DNA from: Hydractinia symbiolongicarpus
Taxonomy: Eukaryota > Cnidaria > Hydrozoa > Anthoathecata > Hydractiniidae
DNA: 64,000 nt
Assembly (NCBI RefSeq): GCF_029227915.1
Contig: NC_079878.1
Location: forward strand, 2,296,001 to 2,360,000
Direction of reading: 5' to 3'
Within the stretch, counting starts at the first letter, position 1; every line of letters starts with the position of its first letter. The notes under the pieces are model-generated. The model was not told the origin of the DNA. It did no database searches and saw only the letters and a program-made list of their open reading frames with translations. Made by a program: the position numbers and the translations under genes. Of the stretch, positions 39,899 to 50,973 are shown piece by piece.

Positions 39899-40452
39899 CT
39901 TTATATACATTCAATTATACGGGCCAAGCCCGGGATTTACGGGAAGTCGCGGGTTGTCGTTTGCCGGCGATTAAACTTCTTTTATTCAGCGTCTCATCAA
40001 AAATGAAAACATTTTTAAAAACTACAAGTCTCATGGGCTTTAGTGGTGAAATAATAATTTACAAAATCGTTCGGGAAATGAGTTTACTCCCTGGGTACTT
40101 TCTTTGTATACTTTTGACTATACGGGCCGAGTCCGGGATTTACGGGAAATCGCAGGTTTTCGTTTGCCGGCGATTAAACTTCTTTTATTCAGAGTCTCAT
40201 CAAAAATGAAAAGATTTTTGTAAACTACAAGTCCCATGCGTATATAAAGAAAGTACCCAGGGAGTAAACTCATTTCCCGAACGATTTTATAAATTATTAT
40301 TTCACCACTAAAGCCCATGAGACTTGTAGTTTTTAAAAATGTTTTCATTTTTGATGAGACGCTGAATAAAAGAAGTTTAATCGCCGGCAAACGACAACCC
40401 GCGACTTCCCGTAAATCCCGGGCTTGGCCCGTATAGTTGAATGTATATAAAG
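39899..40452. other. orientation switch 5 (+ to -): axis of the giant palindrome
   Basis: Plus-oriented gtcccatgcg ends at 40240 and minus-oriented tatataaaga begins at 40241; the partners share gt at the join. Bases 39899-40110 are the reverse complement of 40241-40452 (coordinate sum 80351), with three mismatches that I could place (near 39914, 40061 and 40106), around a 130-base centre. Moving outward the register shifts by four monomers (sum 81163 at 39961/41202), then by the larger left-arm duplications. This is the innermost and therefore the primary symmetry axis. Confidence 0.88.
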
Positions 40453-43400
40453 AAAGTACCCAGGGAGTAAACTGATTTCCCGAACGATTTTTAAAATTAT
40501 TTTTTCACCACTAAAACGCATGAGACTTGTAGTTTTCAGAAATGTTTTCATTTTTGATGAGACGCTTAATAAAAGTGGTTTAATCGCCGGCAAACGAAAA
40601 CCCGCGATTTCCCGTAAATCCCTGGCTTGGCCCGTATAGTCGAATGTATACAAAGAAAGTACCCTGTGAGTAAACTCATTTTCAAAACGATTATTTAAAT
40701 TATCTTTTCACCACTAAAACGCATGAGACTTGTAGTTATCAAAAATGTTTTTATTTTTGATGAGACGCTGAATAAAAGGAGTTTAATTTCCGGCAAACGA
40801 AAACCCGCCATTTCCCGTAAACCCCGGACTCGGTCCGTATAGTCAAAAGTATACAAAGAAAGTACCCAGGGAGTAAACTCATTTCCCGAACGATTTTTTA
40901 AATTATTTTTTCAACACTAAAACGCATGGGACTTGTAGTTTACAAAAATCTTTTCATTTTTGATGAGACTCTGAATAAAAGAAGTTTAATCGCCGGCAAA
41001 CGAAAACCTGCGATTTCCCGTAAATCCCGGACTCGGCCCGTATAGTCAAAAGTATACAAAGAAAGTACCCAGGGAGTAAACTCATTTCCCGAACGATTTT
41101 ATAAATTATTATTTCACCACTAAAGCCCATGAGACTTGTAGTTTTTAAAAATGTTTTCATTTTTGATGAGACGCTGAATAAAAGAAGTTTAATCGCCGGC
41201 AAACGACAACCCGCGACTTCCCGTAAATCCCGGGCTTGGCCCGTATAATTGAATGTATATAAAGAAAGTACCCAGGGAGTAAACTGATTTCCCGAACGAT
41301 TATTTAAATTATCTTTTCACCACTAAAACGCATGAGACTTGTAGTTATCAAAAATGTTTTCATTTTTGATGAGACGCTGAATAAAAGGAGTTTAATCGCC
41401 GGCAAACGAAAACCTGCGATTTCCCGTAAATCCCGGACTCGGCCGTATAGTCAAAAGTATACAAAGAAGGTACCCAGGGAGTAAACTCATTTCTCGAACG
41501 ATTTTTTAAATTTTTTTTACACCACTAAAACGCATGGGACTTGTAGTTTACAAAAATCTTTTCATTTTTGATGAGACGCTTAATGAAAGTGGTTTAATCG
41601 CCGGCAAACGAAAACCCGCGATTTCCCGTAAATCCCGGACTCGGCCCGTATAGTCAAAAGTATGCAAAGAAAGTACCCTGTGAGTAAACTCATTTCCAAA
41701 ACGATTTTTTAAATTATCTTTTCACCACTAAAACGCATGAGACTTGTAGTTTTCAAAAATGTTTTCATTTTTGATGGGACGCTGAATAAAAGAAATTTAA
41801 TCGCCGGCACACGAGGGAGTAAACTCATTTCCCGAACGATTTTTTAAATTATTTTTTCACCACTAAAACGCATGAGACTTGTAGTTTTCAAAAGTGTTTT
41901 CATTTTTGATGAGACGCTGAATAAAAGAAGTTTAATCGCCGGCAAACGAAAACCCGCGATTTCCCGTAAATCCCGGACTCGGCCCGTATAGTCAAAAGTA
42001 TACAAAGAAGGTACCCAGGGAGTAAACTCATTTCCGGAACGATTTTTTAAATTATTTTTTCACCACTATAACGCATGAGACTTGTAGTTTGCAGAAATGT
42101 TTTCATTTTTGATGAGACGCTTAATGAAAGTAGTTTAATCGCCGGCAAACGAAAACCCGCGATTTCCCGTAAATCCCGGACTCGGCCGCATAGTCAAAAG
42201 TATACAAAGAAGGTACCCAGGGAGTAAACTCATTTCCCGAACGATTTTTTAAATTTTTTTTACACCACTAAAACGCATGAGACTTGTATTTTTTAGAAAT
42301 GTTTTCATTTTTGATGAGACGCTTAATGAAAGTGGTTTAATCGCCGGCACACGAAAACCCGCGATTTCCCGTAAATCCCGCGCTTGGCCCGTATAGTCAA
42401 ATGTATACAAAGAAAGTACCCTGTGAGTAAACTCATTTCCAAAACGATTTTTTAAATTATCTTTTCACCACTAAAACGCATGAGACCTGTAGTTTTCAGA
42501 AATGTTTTCATTTTTGATGAGACGCTTAATAAAAAAGGTTTAATCGCCGGCAAACGAAAACCCGCGATATCCCGTAAATCCCGGGCTTGGCCCGTATAGT
42601 CGAATGTATACAAAGAAAGTACCCTGTGAGTAAACTCATTTCCCATGTATACAAAGAAAGTACCCTGTGATTAAACTCATTTCCTAAACAAATTTTTAAA
42701 TTATTTTTTCACCACTAAAACGCATGAGACTTGTAGTTTTCAAAAATGTTTTCATTTTTGATGAGACGCTTATTAAAAGAAGTTTAATCGCCGGCAAACG
42801 AAAACCCGCCATTTCCCGTAAACCCCGGACTCGGCCCGTATAGTCAAAAGTATACAAAGAAAGTACCCAGGGAGTAAACTCATTTCCCGAACGATTCTTT
42901 ATATTATTTTTTCACCACTAAAACGCATGAGACTTGTAGTTTTTAAAATTGCTTTCATTTTTATGGGACGCTGAATAAAAGAAGTTTAATCGCCGGCACA
43001 CGAAAACCCACGATTTCCCGTAAATCCCGGACTGGGCCCGTATAGTCAAAAGTATACAAAAAAAGTACCCAGGGAGTAAACTCATTTCCCGAACGATTTT
43101 TTAAAATTATTTTTTCACCACTAAAACGCATGAGACTTGTATTTTTAAAAGTGTTTTCATTTTTGATGAGACGCTGAATAAAAGAAGTTTAATTTCCGGG
43201 AAACAAAAACCCGCCATTTCCCGTAAAACCCGGACTCGGTCCGTATAGTCAAAAGTATACAAAGAAAGTACCCAGGGAGTAAACTCATTTCCCGAACGAT
43301 TTTTTAAATTATTTTTTCAACACTAAAACGCATGGGACTTGTAGTTTACAAAAATCTTTTCATTTTTGATGAGACTCTGAATAAAAGAAGTTTAATCTCC

Positions 43401-46400
43401 GGCAAACGACAACCCGCGACTTCCCGCAAATCCCGGGCTTGGCCCGTATAGTTGAATGTATATAAAGAAAGTACCCAGGGAGTAAACTGATTTCCCGAAC
43501 GATTTTTTAAATTATTTTTTCACCACTAAAACGCATGGGACTTGTAGTTTTCAGAAATGTTTTCATTTTTGATGAGACGCTTAATAAAAGTGGTTTAATC
43601 GCCGGCAAACGAAAACCCGCGATTTCCCGTAAATCCCGGGCTTGGCCCGTATAGTCGAATGTATACAAAGAAAGTACCCTGTGAGTAAACTCATTTTCAA
43701 AACGATTATTTAAATTATCTTTTCACCACTAAAACGCATGAGACTTGTAGTTATCAAAAATGTTTTCATTTTTGATGAGACGCTGAATAAAAGGAGTTTA
43801 ATCGCCGGCAAACGAAAACCTGCGATTTCCCGTAAATCCTGGACTCGGCCCGTATAGTCAAAAGTATACAAAGAAAGTACCCAGGGAGTAAACTCATTTC
43901 ACGAACGATTTTTTAAATTATTATTTTACCACTAAAGCCCATGAGACTTGCAGTTTTCAGAAATGTTTTCATTTTGGATGAGACGCTTAATGAATGCGGT
44001 TTAATCGCCGGCAAACGAAAACCCGCGATTTCCCGTAAATCCCGGACTCGGCCGTATAGTCAAAAGTATACAAAGAAGGTACCCAGGGAGTAAACTCATT
44101 TCCCGAACGATTTTTTAAATTTTTTTTTCACCACTAAAACGCATGAGACTTGTAATTTTTAGAAATGTTTTCATTTTTGATGAGACGCTTAATGAAAGTG
44201 GTTTAATCGCCGGCAAACGAAAACCCGCGATTTCCCGTAAATCCCGGGCTTGGCCCGTATAGTCAAATGTATACAAAGAAAGTACCCTGTGAGTAAACTC
44301 ATTTCCAAAACGATTTTTAAAATTATCTTTTCACCACTAAAACGCATGAGACTTGTAGTTTTCAAAAATGTTTTTATTTTTGATGAGACGCCGAATAAAA
44401 GAAGTTTAATTTCCGGCAAACAAAAACCCGCCATTTCCCGTAAACCCCGGACACGGTCCGTATAGTCAAAAGTATACAAAGAAAGTACCCAGGGAGTAAA
44501 CTCATTTCCCGAACGATTTTTTAAATTATTTTTTCAACACTAAAACGCATGGGACTTGTAGTTTACAAAAATCTTTTCATTTTTGATGAGACTCTGAATA
44601 AAAGAAGTTTAATCGCCGGCAAATGAAATCCTGCGATTTCCCGTAAATCCCGGACTCGGCCCGTATAGTCAAAAGTATACAAAGAAAGTACCCAGGGAGT
44701 AAACTCATTTCCCGAACGATTTTATAAATTATTATTTCACCACTAAAGCCCATGAGAAATGTAGTTTTTAAAAATGTTTTCATTTTTGATGAGACGCTGA
44801 ATAAAAGAAGTTTAATCGCCGGCAAACGACAAACCGCGACTTCCCGTAAATCCCGGGCTTGGCCCGTATAGTTGAATGTATATAAAGAAAGTACCCAGGG
44901 AGTAAACTGATTTCCCGAACGATTTTTTAAATTATTTTTTCACCACTAAAACGCATGAGACTTGTAGTTTTCAGAAATGTTTTCGTTTTTGATGAGACGC
45001 TTAATAAAAGTGGTTTAATCGCCGGCAAACGAAAACCCGCGATTTCCCGTAAATCCCGGGCTTGGCTCGTATAGTCGAATGTATACAAAGAAAGTACCCT
45101 GTGAGTAAACTCATTTTCAAAACGATTATTTAAATTATCTTTTCACCACTAAAACGCATGAGACTTGTAGTTATCAAAAATGTTTTCATTTTTGATGAGA
45201 CGCTGAATAAAAGGAGTTTAATCGCCGGCAAACGAAAACCTGCGATTTCCCGTAAATCCTGGACTCGGCCCGTATAGTCAAAAGTAGACAAAGAAAGTAC
45301 CCAGGGAGTAAACTCATTTCACGAACGATTTTTTAAATTATTATTTTACCACTAAAGCCCATGAGACTTGCAGTTTTCAGAAATGTTTTCATTTTTGATG
45401 AGACGCTTAATGAATGCGGTTTAATCGCCGGCAAACGAAAACCCGCGATTTCCTGTATATCCCGGGCTGGGCCCGTATAGTCGAATGTATACAAAGAAAG
45501 TACCCTGTGAGTAAACTTATTTTCAAAACGATTTTTTAAATTATCTTTTCACCACTAAAACGCAAGAGACTTGTAGTTTTCAAAAATGTTTTCATTTTTG
45601 AAGAGACGCTGAATAAAAGAAGTTTAATCGCCGGCAAACGAAAACCCGCGATTTCCTGTATATCCCGGGCTGGGCCCGTATAGTCGAATGTATACAAAGA
45701 AAGTACCCTGTGAGTAAACTTATTTCCAAAACGATTTTTGAAATTATCTTTTCACCACTAAAACGCAAGAGACTTGTAGTTTTCAAAAATGTTTTCATTT
45801 TTGATGAGACGCTGAATAAAAGAAGTTTAATCGCCGGCAAACGAAAACCCGCGATTTCCTGTAAATCCCGGACTCGGCCCGTATAATCAAAAGTATACAA
45901 AGAAAGTACCCAGGGAGTAAACTCATTTCCCGAACGATTTTTTAAATCATTTTTTCACCACTAAAACGCATGAGACTTGTAGTTTGCAGAAATGTTTTCA
46001 TTTTTGATGAGACGCTTAATGAAAGTGGTTTAATCGCCGGCAACGAAAACCCGCGATTTCCCGTAAATCCCGGACTCGGCCGTACAGTCAAAAGTATACA
46101 AAGAAGGTACCCAGGGAGTAAACTCATTTCCCGAACGATTTTTGAAATTATTTTTTCACCACTAAAACGCATGAGATTTGTAATTTTTAGAAATATTTTC
46201 ATTTTTGATGAGACGCTTAATAAAAGTGGTTTAATCGCCGGCAAACGAAAACCCGCGATTTCCCGTAAATCCCGGGCTTGGCCCGTATAGTCAAATGTAT
46301 ACAAAGAAAGTACCCTGTGAGTAAACTCATTTCCAAAACGATTTTTTAAATTATCTTTTCACCACCAAAACGCACGAGACTTGTAGTTTTCAAAAATGTT

Positions 46401-46741
46401 TTCATTTTTGATGAGACGCTGAATAAAAGAAGTTTAATCGCCGGCAAAAGAAAACCCGCAATTTCCCGTAAACCCCGGACTCGGCCCGTATAGTCAAAAG
46501 TATACAAAGAAAGTACCCAGGGAGTAAACTCATTTCCCGAACGATTTTTTAAATTATTTTTTTACCACTAAAACGCATGGGACTTGTAGTTTACAAAAAT
46601 GTTTTCATTTTTGATGAGACGCTGAATAAAAGAAGTTTAATCGCCGGCAAACGAAAACCTGCGATTTCCCGTAAATCCTGGACTCGGCCCGTATAGTCAA
46701 AAGTATACAAAGAAAGTACCCAGGGAGTAAACTCATTTCCC
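40241..46741 (-). repeat. satellite block 6, minus orientation
   Basis: About 32 monomers. Bases 42091-46741 are the reverse complement of 18700-23350 (sum 65441), and 42090 inward pairs with 30406 onward (sum 72496), as shown by the deleted-monomer junction at 41804-41819 against 30677-30692. Bases 40241-41290 hold four or five type D and B monomers close to the axis. Relative to the left arm, one monomer is missing near 41696, where a hybrid monomer occurs. Confidence 0.9.
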
Positions 46742-46755
46742 TAAGAAAACATTTT
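46735..46755. other. orientation switch 6 (- to +), mirror image of switch 2
   Basis: The sequence is catttccc, then taa (46742-46744), then gaaaacattt. It is the exact reverse complement of the junction at 18687-18706 (sum 65441). The minus side still has the variants complementary to gtccagg and cgcagg. The plus side has lost them through a patch at 46852-46921, so the local fold-back is less perfect here than at 18521-18807. Confidence 0.9.
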
Positions 46756-46851
46756 TAAAAACTACAAGACTCATGGGCTTTAGTGGTAAAATAATAATTT
46801 AAAAAATCGTTCGTGAAATGAGTTTACTCCCTGGGTACTTTCTTTGTATAC

Positions 46852-46921
46852 ATTCAACTATACGGGCCAAGCCCGGGATTTGCGGGAAGTCGCGGGTTGT
46901 CGTTTGCCGGCGATTAAACTT
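46852..46921 (+). repeat. conversion-like patch of type D sequence in the right arm
   Basis: Compared with its mirror partner 18520-18589 and with the duplicated copy near 25800, this stretch of about 70 bp differs at 11 sites, while both flanks agree. All 11 match the neighbouring type D monomer around 47252-47322 (for example attcaac, caagcccggg, tttgcggg, gaagtcgcgggttgtcg). The left edge is defined because the patch keeps ctttgtatac whereas the donor has ctttatatac. The right flank returns to the host-specific ttgataac. Confidence 0.75.
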
Positions 46922-48302
46922 CTTTTATTCAGCGTCTCATCAAAAATGAAAACATTTTTGATAACTACAAGTCTCATGCGTTTTAGTGGTGAAAAGATAA
47001 TTTAAATAATCGTTTTGAAAATGAGTTTACTCACAGGGTACTTTCTTTGTATACATTCGACTATACGGGCCAAGCCCGGGATTTACGGGAAATCGCGGGT
47101 TTTCGTTTGCCGGCGATTAAACCACTTTTATTAAGCGTCTCATCAAAAATGAAAACATTTCTGAAAACTACAAGTCTCATGCGTTTTAGTGGTGAAAAAA
47201 TAATTTAAAAAATCGTTCGGGAAATCAGTTTACTTCCTGGGTACTTTCTTTATATACATTCAACTATACGGGCCAAGCCCGGGATTTGCGGGAAGTCGCG
47301 GGTTGTCGTTTGCCGGCGATTAAACTTCTTTTATTCAGCGTCTCATCAAAAATGAAAACATTTTTAAAAACTACAATTCTCATGGGCTTTAGTGGTGAAA
47401 TAATAATTTATAAAATCGTTCGGGAAATGAGTTTACTCCCTGGGTACTTTCTTTGTATACTTTTGACTATACGGGCCGAGTCCGGGATTTACGGGAAATC
47501 GCAGGTTTTCGTTTGCCGGCGATTAAACTTCTTTTATTCAGAGTCTCATCAAAAATGAAAAAAATTTTTGTAAACTACAAGTCCCATGCGTTTTAGTGTT
47601 GAAAAAATAATTTAAAAAATCGTTCGGGAAATGAGTTTACTCCCTGGGTACTTTCTTTGTATACTTTTGACTATACGGACCGAGTCCGGGGTTTACGGGA
47701 AATGGCGGGTTTTTGTTTGCCGGAAATTAAATTCTTTTATTCAGCGTCTCATCAAAAATAAAAACATTTTTGAAAACTACAAGTCTCATGCGTTTTAGTG
47801 GTGAAAAGATAATTTAAAAAAATCGTTTTGGAAATGAGTTTACTCACAGGGTACTTTCTTTGTATACATTTGACTATACGGGCCAAGCCCGGGATTTACG
47901 GGAAATCGCGGGTTTTCGTTTGCCGGCGATTAAACCACTTTCATTAAGCGTCTCATCAAAAATGAAAACATTTCTGAAAACTACAGGTCTCATGCGTTTT
48001 AGTGGTGAAAAAATAATTTAAAAAATCGTTCGGGAAATGAGTTTACTCCCTGGGTACTTTCTTTGTATACTTTTGACTATACGGGCCGAGTCCGGGATTT
48101 ACGGGAAATCGCGGGTTTTTGTTTGCCGGCGATTAAACTTCTTTTATTCAGCGTCTCATCAAAAATGAAAACACTTTTAAAAACTACAAGTCTCATGCGT
48201 TTTAGTGGTGAAAAAATAATTTTAAAAAATCGTTCGGGAAATGAGTTTACTCCCTGGGTACTTTCTTTGTATACTTTTGACTATACGGGCCCAGTCCGGG
48301 AT

Positions 48303-49194
48303 TTACGGGAAATCGTGGGTTTTCGTGTGCCGGCGATTAAACTTCTTTTATTCAGCGTCCCATAAAAATGAAAGCAATTTTAAAAACTACAAGTCTCATG
48401 CGTTTTAGTGGTGAAAAAATAATATAAAAAATCGTTCGGGAAATGAGTTTACTCCCTGGGTACTTTCTTTGTATACTTTTGACTATACGGGCCGAGTCCG
48501 GGGTTTACGGGAAATGGCGGGTTTTCGTTTGCCGGCGATTAAACTTCTTTTAATAAGCGTCTCATCAAAAATGAAAACATTTTTGAAAACTACAAGTCTC
48601 ATGCGTTTTAGTGGTGAAAAAATAATTTAAAAAATTGTTTAGGAAATGAGTTTAATCACAGGGTACTTTCTTTGTATACATGGGAAATGAGTTTACTCAC
48701 AGGGTACTTTCTTTGTATACATTCGACTATACGGGCCAAGCCCGGGATTTACGGGAAATCGTGGGTTTTCGTGTGCCGGCGATTAAACTTCTTTTATTCA
48801 GCGTCCCATAAAAATGAAAGCAATTTTAAAAACTACAAGTCTCATGCGTTTTAGTGGTGAAAAAATAATATAAAAAATCGTTCGGGAAATGAGTTTACTC
48901 CCTGGGTACTTTCTTTGTATACTTTTGACTATACGGGCCGAGTCCGGGGTTTACGGGAAATGGCGGGTTTTCGTTTGCCGGCGATTAAACTTCTTTTAAT
49001 AAGCGTCTCATCAAAAATGAAAACATTTTTGAAAACTACAAGTCTCATGCGTTTTAGTGGTGAAAAAATAATTTAAAAAATTGTTTAGGAAATGAGTTTA
49101 ATCACAGGGTACTTTCTTTGTATACATGGGAAATGAGTTTACTCACAGGGTACTTTCTTTGTATACATTCGACTATACGGGCCAAGCCCGGGAT
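48303..49194 (+). repeat. 446-bp tandem duplication
   Basis: The monomer start at 48458 recurs at 48904 (446 bp, about two monomers plus one 41-bp fragment). At the seam a type B left third (ttcgactatacgggccaag) runs directly into the atcgtgggttttcgtgtg core of a different subfamily near 48749-48762. The exchange therefore took place inside the shared cgggatttacgggaaatcg. The left arm lacks this unit, which explains the change of mirror sum from 65441 to 65887. Confidence 0.85.
48661..48701 (+). repeat. representative 41-bp monomer fragment
   Basis: Monomer starts gggtac at 48661 and 48702 are 41 bp apart. The fragment holds only the first 20 or so bases of a monomer and the last 20 or so (gggaaatgagtttactcaca). 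It nearly always follows a monomer ending aaattgtttaggaaatgagtttaatcaca and precedes a type B monomer, so all copies likely descend from a single deletion event that was then spread with higher-order repeats. Confidence 0.9.
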
Positions 49195-49350
49195 TTACGG
49201 GAAATCGCGGGTTTTCGTTTGCCGGCGATTAAACCACTTTCATTAAGCGTCTCATCAAAAATGAAAACATTTCTGAAAACTACAGGTCTCATGCGTTTTA
49301 GTGGTGAAAAAATAATTTAAAAAATCGTTCGGGAAATGAGTTTACTCCCT
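49148..49350 (+). repeat. reference type B monomer (203 bp)
   Basis: A clean type B example following a 41-bp fragment. It differs from type A in the left third (catt[c/t]gactatac and caagcccggg in place of cttttgactatac and gagtccggg) and in the middle (ccactttcattaag in place of cttcttttattcag). The GC core and the right half are nearly unchanged. Type B monomers usually follow a monomer ending gttttggaaatgagtttactcaca, so subfamily order is partly regular. That regularity lets higher-order repeats be recognised. Confidence 0.9.
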
Positions 49351-50770
49351 GGGTACTTTCTTTGTATACTTTTGACTATACAGGCCGAGTCGGGGATTTA
49401 CGGGAAGTCGCGGGTTTTCGTTTGCCGGCGATTAAACTTCTTTTATTCAACGTCTCATCAAAAATGAAAACATTTTTAAAAACTACAAGTCTCATGGGCT
49501 TTAGTGGTTAAATAATAATTTAAAAAATCGTTCGGGAAATGAATTTACTCCCTGGGTACTTTCTTTGTATGCATTCGACTATACAGGCCAAGCCCGGGAT
49601 TCACGGGAAATCGCGGGTTTTCGTTTGCCGGCGATTAAACCACTTTCATTAAGCGTCTCATCAAAAATGATAACATTTCTGAAAACTACAAGTCTCATGC
49701 GTTTTAGTGGTGAAAAAATAATTTAAAAAATAGTTCGGGAAATGAGTTTACTCCCTGGGTACTTTATTTGTATACTTTTGACTATACGGCCCGAATCCGG
49801 GATTTACGGGAAGTCGCGGGTTTTCGTTTGCCGGCGATTAAACTTCTTTTATTCAGCGTCTCATCAAAAATGAAAACATTTTTAAAAACCACAAGTCTCA
49901 TGGGCTTTAGTGGTGAAATAATAATTTAAAAAATCGTTTGCGAAATGAGTTTACTCCCTGGATACTTTCTTTGTATACTTTTGACTATACGGGCCGAGTC
50001 CGGGATTTACGGGAAATTCCAAGTTTTCGTTTGCCGGCGATTAAACTTCTTTTATTCAGAGTCTCATCAAAAATGAAAATATTTTTGTAAACTACAAGTC
50101 CCATGCGTTTTAGTGGTGAAAAAATAATTTAAAAAATCGTTCGGGAAATGAGTTTACTCCCTGGGTACTTTCTTTGTATACTTTTGACTATACGCGCCGA
50201 GTCCGGGGTTTACGGGAAATGGCGGGTTTTCGTTTGCCGGCGATTAAACTTCTTTTATTCAGCGTCTCATCAAAAATGAAAACATTTTTGAAAACTAAAA
50301 GTCTCATGCGTTTTAGTGGTGAAAAGATAATTTAAAAAATCGTTTTGGAAATGAGTTTACTCACAGGGTACTTTCTTTGTATACATTTGACTATACGGGG
50401 CAAGCGCGGGATTTACGGGAAATCGCGGGTTTTCGTTTGCCGGCGATTAAACCACTTTCATTAAGCGTCTCATCAAAAATGAAAACATTTCTAAAAAATA
50501 CAAGTCTCATGCGTTTTAGTGGTGTAAAAAAAATTTAAAAAATCGTTCGGGAAATGAGTTTACTCCCTGGGTACCTTCCTTGTATACTTTTGACTATACG
50601 GCCGAGTCCGGGATTTACGGGCAATCGCGGGTTTTCGTTTGCCGGCGATTAAACTACTTTCATTAAGCGTCTCATCAAAAATGAAAACATTTCTGCAAAC
50701 TACAAGTCTCATGCGTTTTAGTGGTGAAAAAATAATTTAAAAAATCGTTCGGGAAATGAGTTTACTCCCT

Positions 50771-50973
50771 GGGTACCTTCTTTGTATACTTTTGACTATA
50801 CGGGCCGAGTCCGGGATTTACGGGAAATCGCGGGTTTTCGTTTGCCGGCGATTAAACTTCTTTTATTCAGCGTCTCATCAAAAATGAAAACACTTTTGAA
50901 AACTACAAGTCTCATGCGTTTTAGTGGTGAAAAAATAATTTAAAAAATCGTTCGGGAAATCAGTTTACTCCCT
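50771..50973 (+). repeat. reference type A monomer (203 bp)
   Basis: Chosen as a clean full-length example; the next gggtac is at 50974. Composition is two-sided. Bases 50801-50850 are about 64% GC and contain CGGG at 50801, 50812, 50821 and 50831. The remaining 153 bp are about 29% GC with A/T tracts. Two small dyads are visible: GTATA/TATAC at 50784-50788 and 50797-50801 (8-base loop), and GATTT/AAATC at 50815-50829 around ACGGG. GCCGGC lies just after the core. An equivalent consensus monomer has 35 C, 42 G and 13 CpG, against about 7.2 CpG expected. No Pol III B-box or full CENP-B box was found. Confidence 0.93.
50801..50850 (+). other. GC-rich core with CGGG at about one-turn spacing
   Basis: In the reference monomer CGGG falls at 50801, 50812, 50821 and 50831, spacings of 11, 9 and 10 bp, followed by GCCGGC. 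About 64% GC here against about 29% in the rest of the monomer. The pattern is kept in types A and B. Placement on one helix face would suit a sequence-specific protein or a preferred nucleosome rotation, but no known binding motif was identified. Confidence 0.6.

Larger units (their letters stand above)
25958..40240 (+). repeat. satellite block 5, plus orientation
   Basis: About 70 monomers and the most expanded stretch. It begins as a copy of block 3, then contains three superunits anchored on the 41-bp fragments at 29846, 34619 and 37364, each holding two copies of a 946-bp five-unit repeat. The block ends at the central fold-back. Relative to the mirror arm (40241-46741) it is more than twice as long, so most length asymmetry of the palindrome arose here. 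Confidence 0.9.
29846..40240 (+). repeat. nested superunits of 4773 bp, 2745 bp and a truncated third
   Basis: Superunits start at 29846, 34619 and 37364. The first is 4773 bp and the second is 2745 bp. The difference of 2028 bp is ten monomers, and the loss seam is near 36908, where a 946-type monomer runs into the sequence that follows 34161 in the first superunit. The third matches the first from its start through the type D stretch (32443 and 39961 are both 2597 bp from their superunit start), then is cut by the central inversion at 40240. Confidence 0.85.

Noticed and set aside
50771-50973. tRNA- or 5S-derived (SINE-like) origin of the monomer
   Set aside because: No convincing A-box or B-box, no poly-A or simple-repeat tail and no insertion-site duplication; strict tandem 203-bp spacing argues against dispersed retroposons.
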